A DNA stretch of 64,000 bases from Paenarthrobacter sp. JL.01a (GCF_025452095.1 NZ_CP104877.1:3596001-3660000); one strand, 5' to 3'; counted from the first letter of the stretch, positions 16,757-29,239 are shown. The notes: generated by a model from the sequence alone, not told the origin. Program-made: numbers and translations.

Positions 16757-17704
16757 GTGACGTTCCGGGATTCGCTGGCAGACCGCGTCCGTTCATTCGG
16801 GCGCGGTTTTGCCGTCACTGCTGCCGTGGGCGCAACGGCAGGCACTGCGGCTGCCGCCTACGGCTGGTGGGAGAAGGACCAGTTCGAGGTCCGCCACGAA
16901 ACGTTGCCGATTCTCCCCGAGGGCTCGGCACCCCTTCGTGTCCTGCACCTGAGCGACATTCACTTTGTCCCGGGACAGGCCAAGAAGACCCAGTGGTTGC
17001 AGTCCCTGGCAGACCTCAAGCCGGATCTCGTGGTGAACACGGGCGACAACTTGAGCCACACCAAGGCCATCGACCCCCTCATCCAGGCCTTGAAGCCCCT
17101 GATGGAGTTCCCCGGCGTCTTCGTTCCCGGCTCGAACGACTACTACGCGCCGCGGATCAAGAACCCGGCGGGCTACTTCCGTGGTCCGTCGAAACCCAAG
17201 AAGGAACCCCTCCAGCTCGACTGGCCCAAGCTCCGCTCCGCCTTCGGCATGAGTGGCTGGATCGACCTCACCAACCGCGCCCAGTCGGTGGTGTTCAACG
17301 GTCTGCGGTTCGATTTCTCCGGCGTAGACGATCCCCACTTGGGGCGCGAACGCTACGCCGGCTGGCCCCGCGGCACCGTGAACCAGGATGCCCGGCCGCA
17401 CCTCAAAGTCGCCGTGATCCACGCTCCGTACCAACGCGTGTTGGACCACTTCACCGAGGCGGGCGCCGACCTGATCATCGCCGGTCACACCCACGGTGGC
17501 CAGATCTGCGTCCCCGGCTTCGGCGCCTTGGTCTCCAATTGCGACCTCCCCACGTGGCGCGCCAAGGGCCTCCACGATTGGGAAAGCAACGGATTCACGA
17601 CGCCGGTGAACGTCTCGGGCGGGATCGGCACCTCCCGCTTCGCCCCGGTCCGCATCGCCTGCCGCCCGGAGGCTGTACTGCTGACGCTGACGCCGCGCAA
17701 CTAA
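16757..17704 (+). CDS. Calcineurin-like metallophosphoesterase
   Basis: A 315-residue protein. It has an N-terminal hydrophobic segment (residues 12-35) and then the metallophosphoesterase metal ligands in order: HLSDIHFVPG, NTGDNLSH, GSNDYY and AGHTHGGQI. Pairing with ponA with a 3-nt gap is common in actinobacteria, which suggests a cell-envelope role, but no substrate is known. It starts with GTG. The C-terminal part keeps the usual GIGTSRFAPVRIACRPE segment. An anchored, outward-facing location is inferred from the N-terminus. Confidence 0.87.
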   Translation: MTFRDSLADRVRSFGRGFAVTAAVGATAGTAAAAYGWWEKDQFEVRHETLPILPEGSAPLRVLHLSDIHFVPGQAKKTQWLQSLADLKPDLVVNTGDNLSHTKAIDPLIQALKPLMEFPGVFVPGSNDYYAPRIKNPAGYFRGPSKPKKEPLQLDWPKLRSAFGMSGWIDLTNRAQSVVFNGLRFDFSGVDDPHLGRERYAGWPRGTVNQDARPHLKVAVIHAPYQRVLDHFTEAGADLIIAGHTHGGQICVPGFGALVSNCDLPTWRAKGLHDWESNGFTTPVNVSGGIGTSRFAPVRIACRPEAVLLTLTPRN

Positions 17705-17871
17705 ACCAGCCCGCAACTAAACCCGGGGCAGCATTACGAACCTCAATAACTGGGTCAAACATTTCACCGGAGCTGCGTGGTCCTGTGAAACGAATCACGC
17801 CATGGCATAGGGTAGTTGCTACGGGAAACCACCTCCGCACCATCTGAAGATCCAGCTGTTGAGAAGCGGGC

Positions 17872-19671
17872 ATGTCCAAGCAAACGTCATTTTTCACCTC
17901 CGTCGGCCGCCTGTATCCCCATGTGCGGCCCATCCTCCCCCGCCTTGTCATGGGCCTCATTTGCGCCCTGCTCGCCAGCATCGTCGCACTCACCATCCCG
18001 CAGGTTCTGCGGGTCCTGGTCAACAACTCGTTACAACCCGGCGGTTCCCCGGAAGCAGTCTGGATTGCCGCCGTCGTGATTCTTGGCCTCGGCGTGGCCG
18101 AAGCCGGACTGGTGGCCTTGCGCCGCCAGTTCGTGATCAATCCGGCCACCACGGTTGAGACCCGGATGCGTGTGACCCTTTACGGGCACCTGCAGCAGCT
18201 CTCGGTGGCGTTCCACGACCGCTGGGGCTCGGGCCAGTTGCTCTCGCGGGCCATGACGGATCTTAGCTTCCTGCGCCGGTGGATGGCGTTCGGCGCGATC
18301 ATGCTGGTGGTGACGACGCTGACGGTGATCATCGGCGTCGGCGTCATGTTTTCCATGAGCTGGCAGCTGGCGCTCATCTTCCTGGCCGCGGCCGTGCCGA
18401 TCATGATCAATTCCTTCCGGTTCCGCCGCCGCTTCAGCCTTGTCACTCGACTCAGCCAGGACCAGGCCGGCGACCTCGCCACCACCGTCGAAGAATCGGT
18501 CCACGGCATCCGCGTCCTGAAGGCGTTCGGACGGAGCCGTGAGGCGCTGGAAAACTTCAATGGCCAGGCCGAGGAGCTGCGCCAGACCGAGATCGCCAAA
18601 GCCAAACAGCAGGCCGGTTTCACGCTGGTGGTCACCCTGCTGCCTGAGCTCGCGCTGGGCGTCGGACTGGTGGTGGGCATCATGCTGGCCGCCAGCGGTC
18701 AGCTCAGCATCGGCGCGCTCGTTGCCTTCTTCGCTACCGCGGCGGTTGTGGCTACCCCCGTTGAATTTTCCGGCATGCTTCTGGCGATGGCACTGACGGC
18801 AAAGACCGCTCTGGACCGCCACTTCGAGGTCATGGACACCGAAAACACCATCACGTCTCCGGACGTGCCGGTGGTCCCGGTAACCGTCAAAGGCGCCTTG
18901 CGTTTTGAGCACGCAAGTTTCGGGTTCGACGACGGCGGCACCCTCCTGCACGACATCACCCTGGACATCCGTCCCGGCGAAACCATGGCCCTCGTGGGCA
19001 TCACGGGAAGCGGAAAGAGCGCGCTGCTTCAACTGGTCCCCCGCCTCTACGACGTGACGGCCGGCGCAGTGACCATCGACGGCGTGGACGTCCGCAATTA
19101 CGACATCGCGGAACTGCGCAGGATCGTGGCCGTAGCCTTCGAGGACACCACGCTCTTCTCCAGTTCGGTCCGGGACAACGTGCTCCTGGGCGCGCCGGAT
19201 CCCAGCGATGCTGCCCTGGACGAGGCGTTGGACGTCGCGCAGGCCCAGTTTGCGTACTCCCTGCCCGAGGGCGTTGACACGCTGATCGGCGAGGAAGGCC
19301 TGAGTTTGTCCGGCGGCCAGCGGCAACGCATTGCCCTGGCCCGCGCCATCGCCGCAGCGCCGAAAGTCCTGGTCCTCGATGATCCCCTGTCCGCCCTGGA
19401 CGTAAACACCGAGGAACGCGTGGAAGCCCGCTTGCGCGAGGTCCTCCGTGAGACCACCACGTTAATCGTCGCGCACCGTCCTTCCACTGTGGCATTGGCG
19501 GACCGGGTGGCGTTGCTCCAAAACGGGACCATCACCGCCGTCGGAACCCATACGGAACTGTTGGCCGAAAACGACCACTACCGCTACGTCATCGCCAGCC
19601 TGGACGCGGGCCCGAAAGACCTCGATACCGAACTGGACGAGCTCGAAGAAGCTGAGGAGGCCCGCCGGTGA
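17872..19671 (+). CDS. ABC exporter subunit with degenerate ATPase site
   Basis: A 599-residue half-transporter: six helices (about residues 20-310), then an ATPase domain with Walker [10 protein letters not shown] (near 376), LSGGQRQR (near 480) and IVAHRPST. The residue after Walker B is aspartate ([11 protein letters not shown]) instead of the catalytic glutamate. The adjacent partner has the normal glutamate. One degenerate and one consensus site is the hallmark of heterodimeric exporters such as TM287/288 and LmrCD. The stop codon overlaps the partner's GTG start. Substrates of the family are drugs, lipids or peptides. Confidence 0.88.
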   Translation: MSKQTSFFTSVGRLYPHVRPILPRLVMGLICALLASIVALTIPQVLRVLVNNSLQPGGSPEAVWIAAVVILGLGVAEAGLVALRRQFVINPATTVETRMRVTLYGHLQQLSVAFHDRWGSGQLLSRAMTDLSFLRRWMAFGAIMLVVTTLTVIIGVGVMFSMSWQLALIFLAAAVPIMINSFRFRRRFSLVTRLSQDQAGDLATTVEESVHGIRVLKAFGRSREALENFNGQAEELRQTEIAKAKQQAGFTLVVTLLPELALGVGLVVGIMLAASGQLSIGALVAFFATAAVVATPVEFSGMLLAMALTAKTALDRHFEVMDTENTITSPDVPVVPVTVKGALRFEHASFGFDDGGTLLHDITLDIRPGETMALVGITGSGKSALLQLVPRLYDVTAGAVTIDGVDVRNYDIAELRRIVAVAFEDTTLFSSSVRDNVLLGAPDPSDAALDEALDVAQAQFAYSLPEGVDTLIGEEGLSLSGGQRQRIALARAIAAAPKVLVLDDPLSALDVNTEERVEARLREVLRETTTLIVAHRPSTVALADRVALLQNGTITAVGTHTELLAENDHYRYVIASLDAGPKDLDTELDELEEAEEARR

Positions 19672-21467
19672 GCGCCACCACCTTTGGTACCGCCAATGAG
19701 GACAACACCCTCCTCAGCAAAGCAGACAGCAAAGCCGTACGACGCCGGTCGCTCGCCTTGCTTGCCTCGCTCATCCGACCGGTGCGGTTGCGTTTCTGGC
19801 TGACGATCGTGATGGTGGTGGTTTCACAGCTCACCCGGGTTGCGGGGCCGGCGCTGATCGCGTTCGGCATCGACCACGCACTCCCGGCACTTCAGTCCGG
19901 CGACAACGGTCCGTTGGTGTTGGCTGGCTCGCTCTACTTGGCCGCCGCAGTTGCGACAGCCGGAATGACCGCGCTCTACGTGACCTCCACGGCCCGGCTG
20001 AGCCAGGCGATGCTCCTGGACCTCCGGCTCCGCGTTTTCCGGCACACGCAGCGCCTGAGCCTGGAATTCCACGAGAAATACACCTCGGGACGCATTATTG
20101 CCCGGCAGACTTCTGACCTGGAAGCGCTGCGGGAGCTTCTGGATTCCGGCGTCAGTTCCTTGGCTTCGGGCATGCTGTTCATGGTGTTCACCGCTTTCAC
20201 GGTGTTCGCGTTGGATTGGCGCAGTGGCTTGATCATGCTTGCGGCCGGCGTCCCGATGTTCTTCCTGGCCCGCTGGTACCAGAAGCACTCGCAGATCGCG
20301 TTCCGGGAGTCCCGCGTAGTCTCGGCGCGACTGATCGTGCACTTCGTGGAGACCATGACCGGCATCCGTGCAGTGAAGGCCTTCCGCAAGGAGCCCGAGA
20401 ACGCAGCCCGCTATGGCGAGTTGGCCGAGGACTACCGCAAGAACACTGTCCGCTCGATCAACCTGAACGGCATCTTCCAGCCAGGGTTGGTGTTGATCGG
20501 CAACGTCTGCGTAGCCGTGGTCCTGCTGTTCGGAGGCTTCCGGGTGCTCAGCGGCGAGCTCGCGGTGGGTGTCCTGCTGGCACTTATCCTCTCCACCAAG
20601 CGCTTCTTCCAGCCCGTTGACCAGATGGCGATGTTCTACAACTCGTTCCAGAGTGCCCAGGCCGCATTGGAGAAGGTCTCGGGGCTGCTTGAGGAAGTGC
20701 CCACGGTGCGTCCGCCGAAGAACCCGGTGCCGCTGAAGAGTTCACGGGGTGAGATCGACTTCAAGGGCGTGGAGTTCGGCTACAGCGACGGCCAACTGGT
20801 TGTTCCTGCCCTGGACCTGCACATCCCCGCAGGGCAAACCGTGGCCCTGGTGGGACAGACAGGTGCCGGCAAATCCACACTGGCGAAACTCATCGCCCGC
20901 TTCTACGACGTCACGTCCGGCTCCATCACCCTGGACGGGGTAGATCTGCGCGACTTGGCTACCACGGACCTGCGCCGCGCCGTGGTGATGGTGACCCAGG
21001 AGGCCTTCCTCTTCAGCGGTTCGGTTGCCGACAACATCGCCCTGGGTCGCCCGGAAGCTTCACGCGCCGAGATTGAGGCGGCTGCTGCGGCAGTGGGTGC
21101 CCACGACTTCATCATGAGCCTTCCCGAAGGCTACGACACCGACGTCAACAAGCGCGGTGGCCGGGTGTCCTCCGGGCAGCGGCAGCTCATCGGCTTCGCA
21201 CGGGCATTCCTCGCCGCGCCTGCGGTATTGATCCTGGATGAGGCGACGTCGTCCCTGGACATTCCTTCCGAGCGCATGGTCCAGCAGGGACTGGCCCAGC
21301 TGCTGGAGGGTGTCGCCGGCGGGAACGATGCCCGCACTGCCATCATCATCGCCCACCGGCTCTCAACCGTTGAGACGGCGGACAGGGTGCTGGTGGTCCA
21401 CGACGGACGCATTGTTGAAGATGGCTCGCCGGCCGAGCTGATCAGCGGGGGTGGCCGGTTTGCCCGG

Positions 21468-23432
<1,965 letters not shown>

Positions 23433-23434
23433 CG

Positions 23435-24082
23435 TCAAACTCCTTGTATTTGGGTGCGGCGATTCATGCGGTACTGCCATGAACGGGAGAATGGGGTGCT
23501 TTGCGGCGTGCATCGCGGCGCAGGTTCGACGATGCCCGTCTGGCGCAGGCGTACGGTCATCGCGGTTTCGGAAACCTGGAAGTAGTCGGCGAGATCAGCC
23601 GTACGCTGCATACCGCCGTAGTACGCGCGCTTCAGTAGCTTTTTGGGAACCAGCAGGCAGCCGGCGAAGTAATCGGCAGCCTGCTCAGCCTGTTCGGCTG
23701 GGGTGGCATCACGGCTGCCGATGTATAGAGCGTCGGCGCGGTTGTGGTCGATGATGTGCTTGTACTCGTGGGCCAAGGTGAACCGCTGGCGGCAGTAGGG
23801 TTCGTGCTTGTTGAGCTGAATGATCCAGTTAGTGCCGTTCCAGAAGCTGGCGCCTGAGACCGGAGCGTCTACGATCTCGATTTCAATCTTTGGCAGATCG
23901 GCGATGAATTCAACCGGCACTGGACCAGTCTCGATCCGATGGAGCTCCAGCAGTCGGGTGGCTTGGTGTTCGGCGACACGCTTGGCCTCTTCCTGGGAAC
24001 GAACTTCCCTGTTAGGAATAAGGCCTCGGAGAGTAGCCAGGACGCTCCGTTCGATATATGTAGAAATATGTTCGTTGGTCAT
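23435..24082 (-). CDS. ImmA/IrrE-type metallopeptidase
   Basis: A 215-residue protein with the zinc-protease motif HEYKHIIDH near residue 115 and the downstream EQAADYFAGCLLVPKKLL helix typical of ImmA/IrrE. In ICEBs1-type elements such a protease cleaves the element's XRE repressor and releases excision genes. Here it lies directly between an XRE gene (upstream) and the integrase (3 nt downstream), which fits that role. The C-terminal part continues with RTADLADYFQVSETAMTVRL, a helix-turn-helix-like segment common in the family. The start at 24082 has AAGGAG at 6 nt. Confidence 0.88.
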   Translation of the reverse strand: MTNEHISTYIERSVLATLRGLIPNREVRSQEEAKRVAEHQATRLLELHRIETGPVPVEFIADLPKIEIEIVDAPVSGASFWNGTNWIIQLNKHEPYCRQRFTLAHEYKHIIDHNRADALYIGSRDATPAEQAEQAADYFAGCLLVPKKLLKRAYYGGMQRTADLADYFQVSETAMTVRLRQTGIVEPAPRCTPQSTPFSRSWQYRMNRRTQIQGV

Positions 24083-24111
24083 GGCTTTCTCCTTTCTGAG
24101 AAGTCGTTGCG

Positions 24112-24495
24112 TTATTCGTCCTCGCCTGGGGCTGGACCGGTATTTATATCGATGCCATGCCGGGCGGCGACATCACGGAAATGGTCTTCAATTTCACGGA
24201 CTGCGCTGTCGGGCATATCTTTGAACTTCGTCCGGAGATACGGACTGAGTGTCGGGAGGTCGGAGCCGCGCAGCAGACTCGACTCCGCCAGGATGTCGGT
24301 GAGCGGAAGCTGGAGAACGTCAGCGATGGCACGCAGGTTATCCATGCGAGGATTGGCGATTTGCCCCAACTCCAGCCGCGTAATGGTGCCTTTGGCCACG
24401 CCTGCCTGTCGGGCAACCTCACTGGCTGAAAGGCCAAGCTTCTGACGCTGAGTTCTGATGGTTTCAGCCAAGCCTTGTATATCTTTTTCCTGCAT
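24112..24495 (-). CDS. XRE-family repressor of element A
   Basis: A 127-residue protein. The helix-turn-helix near residues 15-65 reads LGLSASEVARQAGVAKGTIT, followed by an acidic C-terminal segment without a recognised domain. With the downstream ImmA protease it forms a repressor/antirepressor pair that probably keeps integrase and transfer genes off. The start at 24495 has GGAG 9 nt upstream; a TTG five codons earlier is possible. A near-palindrome at 24536-24551 in its promoter resembles two palindromes at 29491-29543 before the transfer genes, a plausible shared operator. Confidence 0.88.
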   Translation of the reverse strand: MQEKDIQGLAETIRTQRQKLGLSASEVARQAGVAKGTITRLELGQIANPRMDNLRAIADVLQLPLTDILAESSLLRGSDLPTLSPYLRTKFKDMPDSAVREIEDHFRDVAARHGIDINTGPAPGEDE

Positions 24496-24535
24496 TTCTT
24501 CTGTCTCCAATTTCTGTTTGTATTATGAATCGCCC

Positions 24536-24551
24536 GTTCAATCCATTCAAC
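24536..24551. promoter_or_regulatory. Operator candidate upstream of the XRE gene
   Basis: The site GTTCAATCCATTCAAC differs by one base from the palindromic form GTTCAA-N4-TTGAAC found twice at 29491-29543. It lies 41 nt upstream of the chosen XRE start, where autoregulation would act. Binding is inferred. Confidence 0.45.
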
Positions 24552-24697
24552 GATTTAAGCGAATTCCACAACAGAAATTCCGTCAAGAAAGGAAGGACTT
24601 CCTTAACCGTTCCAAGGGGTCAATAAGGGTGTCCGGCAAGGACAGCGGAGGCGCTCTGACGAGTGCGGCTCACGCTGTCCCTGCCGATGGTCTCGAA

Positions 24698-25012
24698 CTA
24701 CCGTCCGCGAGCGGGGCGAGTTTTAGTCGCTTCCGAATCGCCACCGAACAACTGCGCGATCGCCTCACGGCGAGCAGCAGCTTCGCGCTCGATCTCCGCC
24801 ATGGCGGATTCTGCCTGCGAGGCGAGATCCGTGCTGCCCTTGATGCCGTCAATGTGTGCCATCAGGGCCTTTCTGATCTCGTCGGTGATCGTGCTGTTCC
24901 GCAGCTGAGCAATCAGCGTCAGTTGGGTGTGGACGTCCGGTTCGAGCCGGATGGCAAGAGTTTTGATTCCTGCCGGATTCTGGCGATCGCCGCCAGTGAT
25001 GGGTGTCGTCAT
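24698..25012 (-). CDS. Ribbon-helix-helix-type DNA-binding protein
   Basis: A 104-residue protein. Residues ~18-60 (LAIRLEPDVHTQLTLIAQLR then TITDEIRKALMAHID) fit a ribbon-helix-helix fold: a short strand followed by two helices. A charged C-terminal helix follows. Such proteins serve as relaxosome accessory factors or autoregulators on mobile elements. The start at 25012 is set by GAGGAG at 5 nt. It lies just downstream of the methyltransferase on the same strand. It could be the MobC-like partner of a relaxase supplied elsewhere, but that is inference. Confidence 0.65.
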   Translation of the reverse strand: MTTPITGGDRQNPAGIKTLAIRLEPDVHTQLTLIAQLRNSTITDEIRKALMAHIDGIKGSTDLASQAESAMAEIEREAAARREAIAQLFGGDSEATKTRPARGR

Positions 25013-25099
25013 GACAACTCCTCGGTGTGTGCGACCGGCGAGACTCCCCGGTGGAGTCTTCGTCACCAGCCGCGGTGCACCGATGAGGCTTCGACCGAA

Positions 25100-26104
25100 C
25101 TACACGCCAGGCGGCGATCGCGGGCGCGCTGCGGCAATGCGGGCCCGAGCTTCTTCGGCAAACGTTGGATTGAGCTCGATCCCCACCCAGTGCCGCCCCA
25201 GGGCTTCGGCGACGACCGCTGTCGAGCCACTCCCCATGAAGGGGTCAAGGACGATACCTGGCTCAGAATCGCCAGCATGCCCACATGTTGCCTGAAGAGC
25301 TAGGCGCGTGGCTGTTGCGCCAAGCCGGCGAACCGGACGCCGCCAAGGGGCACGGCAGATTGCGCAGCGAGCCTCAGGAGTGCCGGCTTGGATGCACTGC
25401 CTAACGAGAGGCTCTGGGAACGTAGCGTGATGGCTTCCCTTGCCTGCAGACGTGGCGATCGTCCACACGTCGCCGGGATTCTTACCTAGCGGATGCCCGA
25501 CGCTGCCCAGCGCTTTCATAGCTGCGAGGCCGGTTGTCGAGTCAGCGTTCGGCCCGCGCCACCGCTCCTTAGCCGGGCGACGAGTTCCAGGGCGGGGTGG
25601 CTTACCGGAACGTGAACGGTGCGGCCTCCGAATGGCGTCCAGATCGAAGTGGTAGCGGCCTTGCTTTGCAAACAAGTAGATGACCTCATGAGTGGCAGTC
25701 AGTCGGTCTCCCACACTGCTCGGCATCGGGTTGGGCTTGGCCCAGATGATCTTATTCCGCACTATCCAGCCGTCCTCCTGCAACAGCTGGGCGACGCGCT
25801 CGGGAGCCAGTAGCAAACTTTTCGACGGCGCACCTTGGCGAGGGTGGTTGGCGTAGGTATCACCGAGGTTGAGCCAGAACGTACCCGTCGGCACCAGCAC
25901 ACGGCGAACCTCGCCAGCCATCACCCGGATGGCCTCGGCCCAGGAATCGACGTTCGCCTCCAGTCCAAGTTGTCCGTTCGCGCCGTAATCACGCAGCCGG
26001 AAGTACGGCGGACTCGTCAGACACATATCAACCGAGTCCGACGGAAGCTTGCGCAGTTCATCCAGGGCATCGCCGACATACAGAACATTGACCGGCTCAC
26101 CCAT
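25100..26104 (-). CDS. DNA methyltransferase (beta-class, TSPPYF motif)
   Basis: A 334-residue site-specific methyltransferase. Motif IV (TSPPYF) comes first, near residue 30. The cofactor-binding motif (VLDPFMGSGSTAVVAEA) comes last, near residue 288. That is the beta-class order of N6-adenine or N4-cytosine enzymes. An inserted segment near residues 245-275 holds CAIC and CGH, a possible zinc site. No partner endonuclease is adjacent. It overlaps the replication-relaxation gene by 8 nt, inside the mobilization operon, so it may protect transferred DNA from host restriction or mark the element. Recognition sequence unknown. Confidence 0.87.
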   Translation of the reverse strand: MGEPVNVLYVGDALDELRKLPSDSVDMCLTSPPYFRLRDYGANGQLGLEANVDSWAEAIRVMAGEVRRVLVPTGTFWLNLGDTYANHPRQGAPSKSLLLAPERVAQLLQEDGWIVRNKIIWAKPNPMPSSVGDRLTATHEVIYLFAKQGRYHFDLDAIRRPHRSRSGKPPRPGTRRPAKERWRGPNADSTTGLAAMKALGSVGHPLGKNPGDVWTIATSAGKGSHHATFPEPLVRQCIQAGTPEARCAICRAPWRRPVRRLGATATRLALQATCGHAGDSEPGIVLDPFMGSGSTAVVAEALGRHWVGIELNPTFAEEARARIAAARPRSPPGV

Positions 26105-27071
26105 GACGAACCTCCTGGACCAGCTGCGCCGCCACCTCCTCAGCTGCCGTCACGCGGTAAAGCTCCGGCGTGAGCCTGACGCCTCGCGTCAGTGAGGCCT
26201 GCAAGGTTTGCCGACGTCGCTCGGCGATGTCGGGACGATAGGCGCCCATCACCCAGACCACGCGGGGAAAGCCGCCGAAATCACGCTGCTCGATACCGGT
26301 TTGGTAGTACGCCTCGTACTGCTGACACTTCCGCAACACCGTCGGTAGGCTTTCGTGGCCAAGGTCGATTTCCACGAAGAAAGCTTTGACATCCTCATCT
26401 CCGGGGCGGGCAGCGAGCTCAACGTACAGGTCAGGGCGCAGCACCTGAGTGCCGCCGAGACGGTCGATAAATGGGCGGCGAGCCTCCTTCTCCGGCGCCA
26501 CCTGTACCACCTCTGCACCTAAGGCACCTGCCGCAGCTTTGATGCCGACTGCCACGTAAGCAATTGCCAGCGTGTGATCCAAGAAGCGCGCCGATGGTTC
26601 CGGGAAGCGTCGGCCCCGACGGCTGGAACCCCCTTGCTGCTGCAGACGTTGCCCGGCCGTGTCGACGAAGTACACCAGCCCCTGGGAGCCAGCCCGAACG
26701 CCACCCACTCGACGAGTGAGGACACCCAAAACACGCTCCCGGCGCAATCGGACCAGAACACGGCGACACGTTCGCCCACCTGATTCTGCCGAGGCATGGT
26801 CGTTGAAGTGCAGCGCCTCTATGTGTTCGGCAGTCAGGAACCGGAAGCGCTCGACAGACGCCAGAACGGCAAGGTCGCGGTCACTGAGTCGAGCTTCGAC
26901 GGCACGCAGACGACGCTGGGTGGCACGCGGGGCTGCATGCGACTTGATGCTAGCGGAAGCACCATTATTCGGCGCCACTAATGGCAGGGATTCGCCGTCG
27001 AGCTGCGACGATGCCCCTTCTGGATCCGACGCGAACGGGTAGCCGACCGGTAGTGCATCTTTTGACGTCAT
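26097..27071 (-). CDS. Replication-relaxation family protein
   Basis: A 324-residue protein with a winged-helix-like N-terminal half (LSDRDLAVLASVERFRFLTA), then a nuclease-like half containing LDHTLAIAYVAV, RPDLYVEL and AFFVEIDLGHES. This matches the Replic_Relax family found on actinobacterial plasmids and integrative elements, where it sits beside a coupling ATPase. Its biochemical role is unsettled: initiation of transfer replication and relaxase-like nicking have both been proposed for the family. It overlaps the coupling ATPase gene by 4 nt (ATGA). Confidence 0.82.
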   Translation of the reverse strand: MTSKDALPVGYPFASDPEGASSQLDGESLPLVAPNNGASASIKSHAAPRATQRRLRAVEARLSDRDLAVLASVERFRFLTAEHIEALHFNDHASAESGGRTCRRVLVRLRRERVLGVLTRRVGGVRAGSQGLVYFVDTAGQRLQQQGGSSRRGRRFPEPSARFLDHTLAIAYVAVGIKAAAGALGAEVVQVAPEKEARRPFIDRLGGTQVLRPDLYVELAARPGDEDVKAFFVEIDLGHESLPTVLRKCQQYEAYYQTGIEQRDFGGFPRVVWVMGAYRPDIAERRRQTLQASLTRGVRLTPELYRVTAAEEVAAQLVQEVRHG

Positions 27072-29239
27072 GGCTGGCTCCTTCTGCGTCGCCCACTGGT
27101 CGCCTCGTCCTCTGCTGATGGGCGAAGGACACTCCGAAGCCCCTGCTCGATAGCCTCCGTGGACTGACCGAATTGTTTACGACTGCGCGTCCGGATCGTG
27201 CCAGGAGACGACGTTGGCTTCGGCACGGTGAGCGTGGCTCCTGATGCCCAGTCAGTGACCGCACCACTACGGACAAGCTGCGCGTAAATGTGACGTGCCG
27301 GCAACGCCATGAAGTCTTCCGGTTCAAGTCCGGGAGCCATTGCAGCGGCAGCCTTGGCGTCACGTGCGGCAAGTTGGAAGAAAACGCGAGAGCGGCAATT
27401 GGCTTCAAATGCGGTGCGCATGCTTGAGGGCAGCTGATCTAAATACTGATGCGCCACGTGAAAGGCAGCGCCCAGACCCCGGGAGGTCGCCAGTGCATCA
27501 CCGATGTCAGTCGGCAGACGAAGGTACTCCTGGACCTCGTCGAGGTAGACCATGATCGGATGGCGATTGCTCGTCGGAAGGCTGGCACGTTCCTGTATGG
27601 CCTGCCAGAGTTCAGCAACCACCATAGCTCCAAGTATCTGGGCAGCTTCGGGCCCTAACACTCCCTTCTGAAGCGGCACGAGCAGAATCTTCCGCTCGGT
27701 CAGTACCTGACGGACGTTAAAGCGGGGCGTCGGCTGTGCAAGGACATGGCGCAGATGCGGGTCTAAGAGCGGGCGCAGCTTGTTCATGAGCGGAGCGGTG
27801 ACCTGGCCACTTGCCTCAGGCGACAGCTGCTCATACCAGTGCCAAAATGGCCCTGCCGAGAACGGGTCGCCGCCAGCGATGTGCTGCGTAACTGACTGCC
27901 GGAACTTTTTGTTGTTGAGCAAAATCGGCAGCATAGCCAAGCTCGCATCCTTGCGCTGAGCCAGCACCAGCAGTGAGTGCCGCAGGATGTCAGAGCTGCG
28001 CGGACCGAGCTGATCACCGTAGAGCGCGTGGAAGGTGCCGAACAGTTGATCCGCGACAAGCGCGGGGCTGCGGCCGTGGCCGTCAAGCGGGTTGATGCCG
28101 ACCGGTTCACTGTCGAGTGGGTCGAGCACAACAACGTCGTCTTGACGGTCGGCAGGTACATGCTTGAGGACGTCGCGAATGAGATCCTTTGGTTCGATCA
28201 CAACGCAGCTCCGCCCTGCGGCCATGTCATCGATGATCAGCGATAAGAGCATGGAGCTCTTACCCACCCCAGTCGGCCCCATAGCCCAAACATGGTGGCA
28301 GCTATCGGCGGGCGATAAACCTAGCCGGACACCTGTGGATCCCGGCGCCGTCGCCGAGGCGATGATGCGATCCGTGGATGACGCCGCGAATGAGGGTCGG
28401 ATCTGCCTCGGATGAGCTGGTGACTGGCCAGGGTAAGCCACAGGTCCCTCACCAATTGGCCATGCGCTAAGCATGCCGACTTCAATGGCAGATAGGCGCT
28501 GCCCAAAGGCGAAGCGCGGCCACTCAGAACTCGGGTGATTGAGCTTCTGGGTATGGTCAAAATCCACTTGAAAACGAAGTCCTGGCGCCACCATGGAGCG
28601 AAACGCGCTGACGACGCCACCAATAAGCGTTCGGCGACGGTCCTCCTCTCTGGCCCTGACGCCTATGCGGACATAGCTCGCAAAGCCATGCTCACCTTGC
28701 TTGTTTTCAACGCCACGGGAAACGCCACGACGCTGCTCCGGCTGGATGCCCCGAAGCACCATGGAAGCGATGCCCTGGTCGACCTGCGGTATGGTCCGGG
28801 GCGTCAGCTGCGGCGCAAACCTCGGCCCGAGGACAATCTGGATCACCAATCTCTCGTCGCCTTGGACGGCCGCCAGACTCGCTAGGAGAGAGCGTGTCGA
28901 GCCCTCCGCAGATCGAGGCTCTAGTGATTGGACAGGCGTGTTGACGCGCACTCGACGAACAGCTTGCGCCGGTAGCCGTTCGCCATCATCAGCAACCACG
29001 ATGGTTCCAGCGACAAGGCGTTCGATGTCGCGGCGGATAGGCGAGGCATGCCGACGCTGAGAACCAACAAGGTAACGGATGCCAAGGCGGGTAGCCCGGG
29101 CTTCCAAGATAATTTGCGGTGCGTGGCTTTGCGCGCTCCATAGACGCAGCAGGTTGATAGCTTGCTCATCCTCAAGCGGACGCGGCCAGTGGATCTCCTG
29201 CCACACCAGCTGCCGAAGGACGGATTCAGGACTACTCAT
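27068..29239 (-). CDS. VirD4/TraD-like coupling ATPase
   Basis: A 723-residue protein. Walker A is MGPTGVGKSSMLLSLI near residue 316, Walker B is IMVYLDEVQEYLRLP near residue 545, and a TraM/TraG-type segment lies beyond. The first ~300 residues have no clear helix bundle, so membrane attachment may come from a partner. Coupling ATPases bring processed DNA to a secretion channel. It is the largest gene of the mobilization block, overlapped by the small gene upstream and by the Replic_Relax gene downstream. Lack of nearby channel genes suggests it uses a helper's apparatus. Confidence 0.83.
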   Translation of the reverse strand: MSSPESVLRQLVWQEIHWPRPLEDEQAINLLRLWSAQSHAPQIILEARATRLGIRYLVGSQRRHASPIRRDIERLVAGTIVVADDGERLPAQAVRRVRVNTPVQSLEPRSAEGSTRSLLASLAAVQGDERLVIQIVLGPRFAPQLTPRTIPQVDQGIASMVLRGIQPEQRRGVSRGVENKQGEHGFASYVRIGVRAREEDRRRTLIGGVVSAFRSMVAPGLRFQVDFDHTQKLNHPSSEWPRFAFGQRLSAIEVGMLSAWPIGEGPVAYPGQSPAHPRQIRPSFAASSTDRIIASATAPGSTGVRLGLSPADSCHHVWAMGPTGVGKSSMLLSLIIDDMAAGRSCVVIEPKDLIRDVLKHVPADRQDDVVVLDPLDSEPVGINPLDGHGRSPALVADQLFGTFHALYGDQLGPRSSDILRHSLLVLAQRKDASLAMLPILLNNKKFRQSVTQHIAGGDPFSAGPFWHWYEQLSPEASGQVTAPLMNKLRPLLDPHLRHVLAQPTPRFNVRQVLTERKILLVPLQKGVLGPEAAQILGAMVVAELWQAIQERASLPTSNRHPIMVYLDEVQEYLRLPTDIGDALATSRGLGAAFHVAHQYLDQLPSSMRTAFEANCRSRVFFQLAARDAKAAAAMAPGLEPEDFMALPARHIYAQLVRSGAVTDWASGATLTVPKPTSSPGTIRTRSRKQFGQSTEAIEQGLRSVLRPSAEDEATSGRRRRSQP

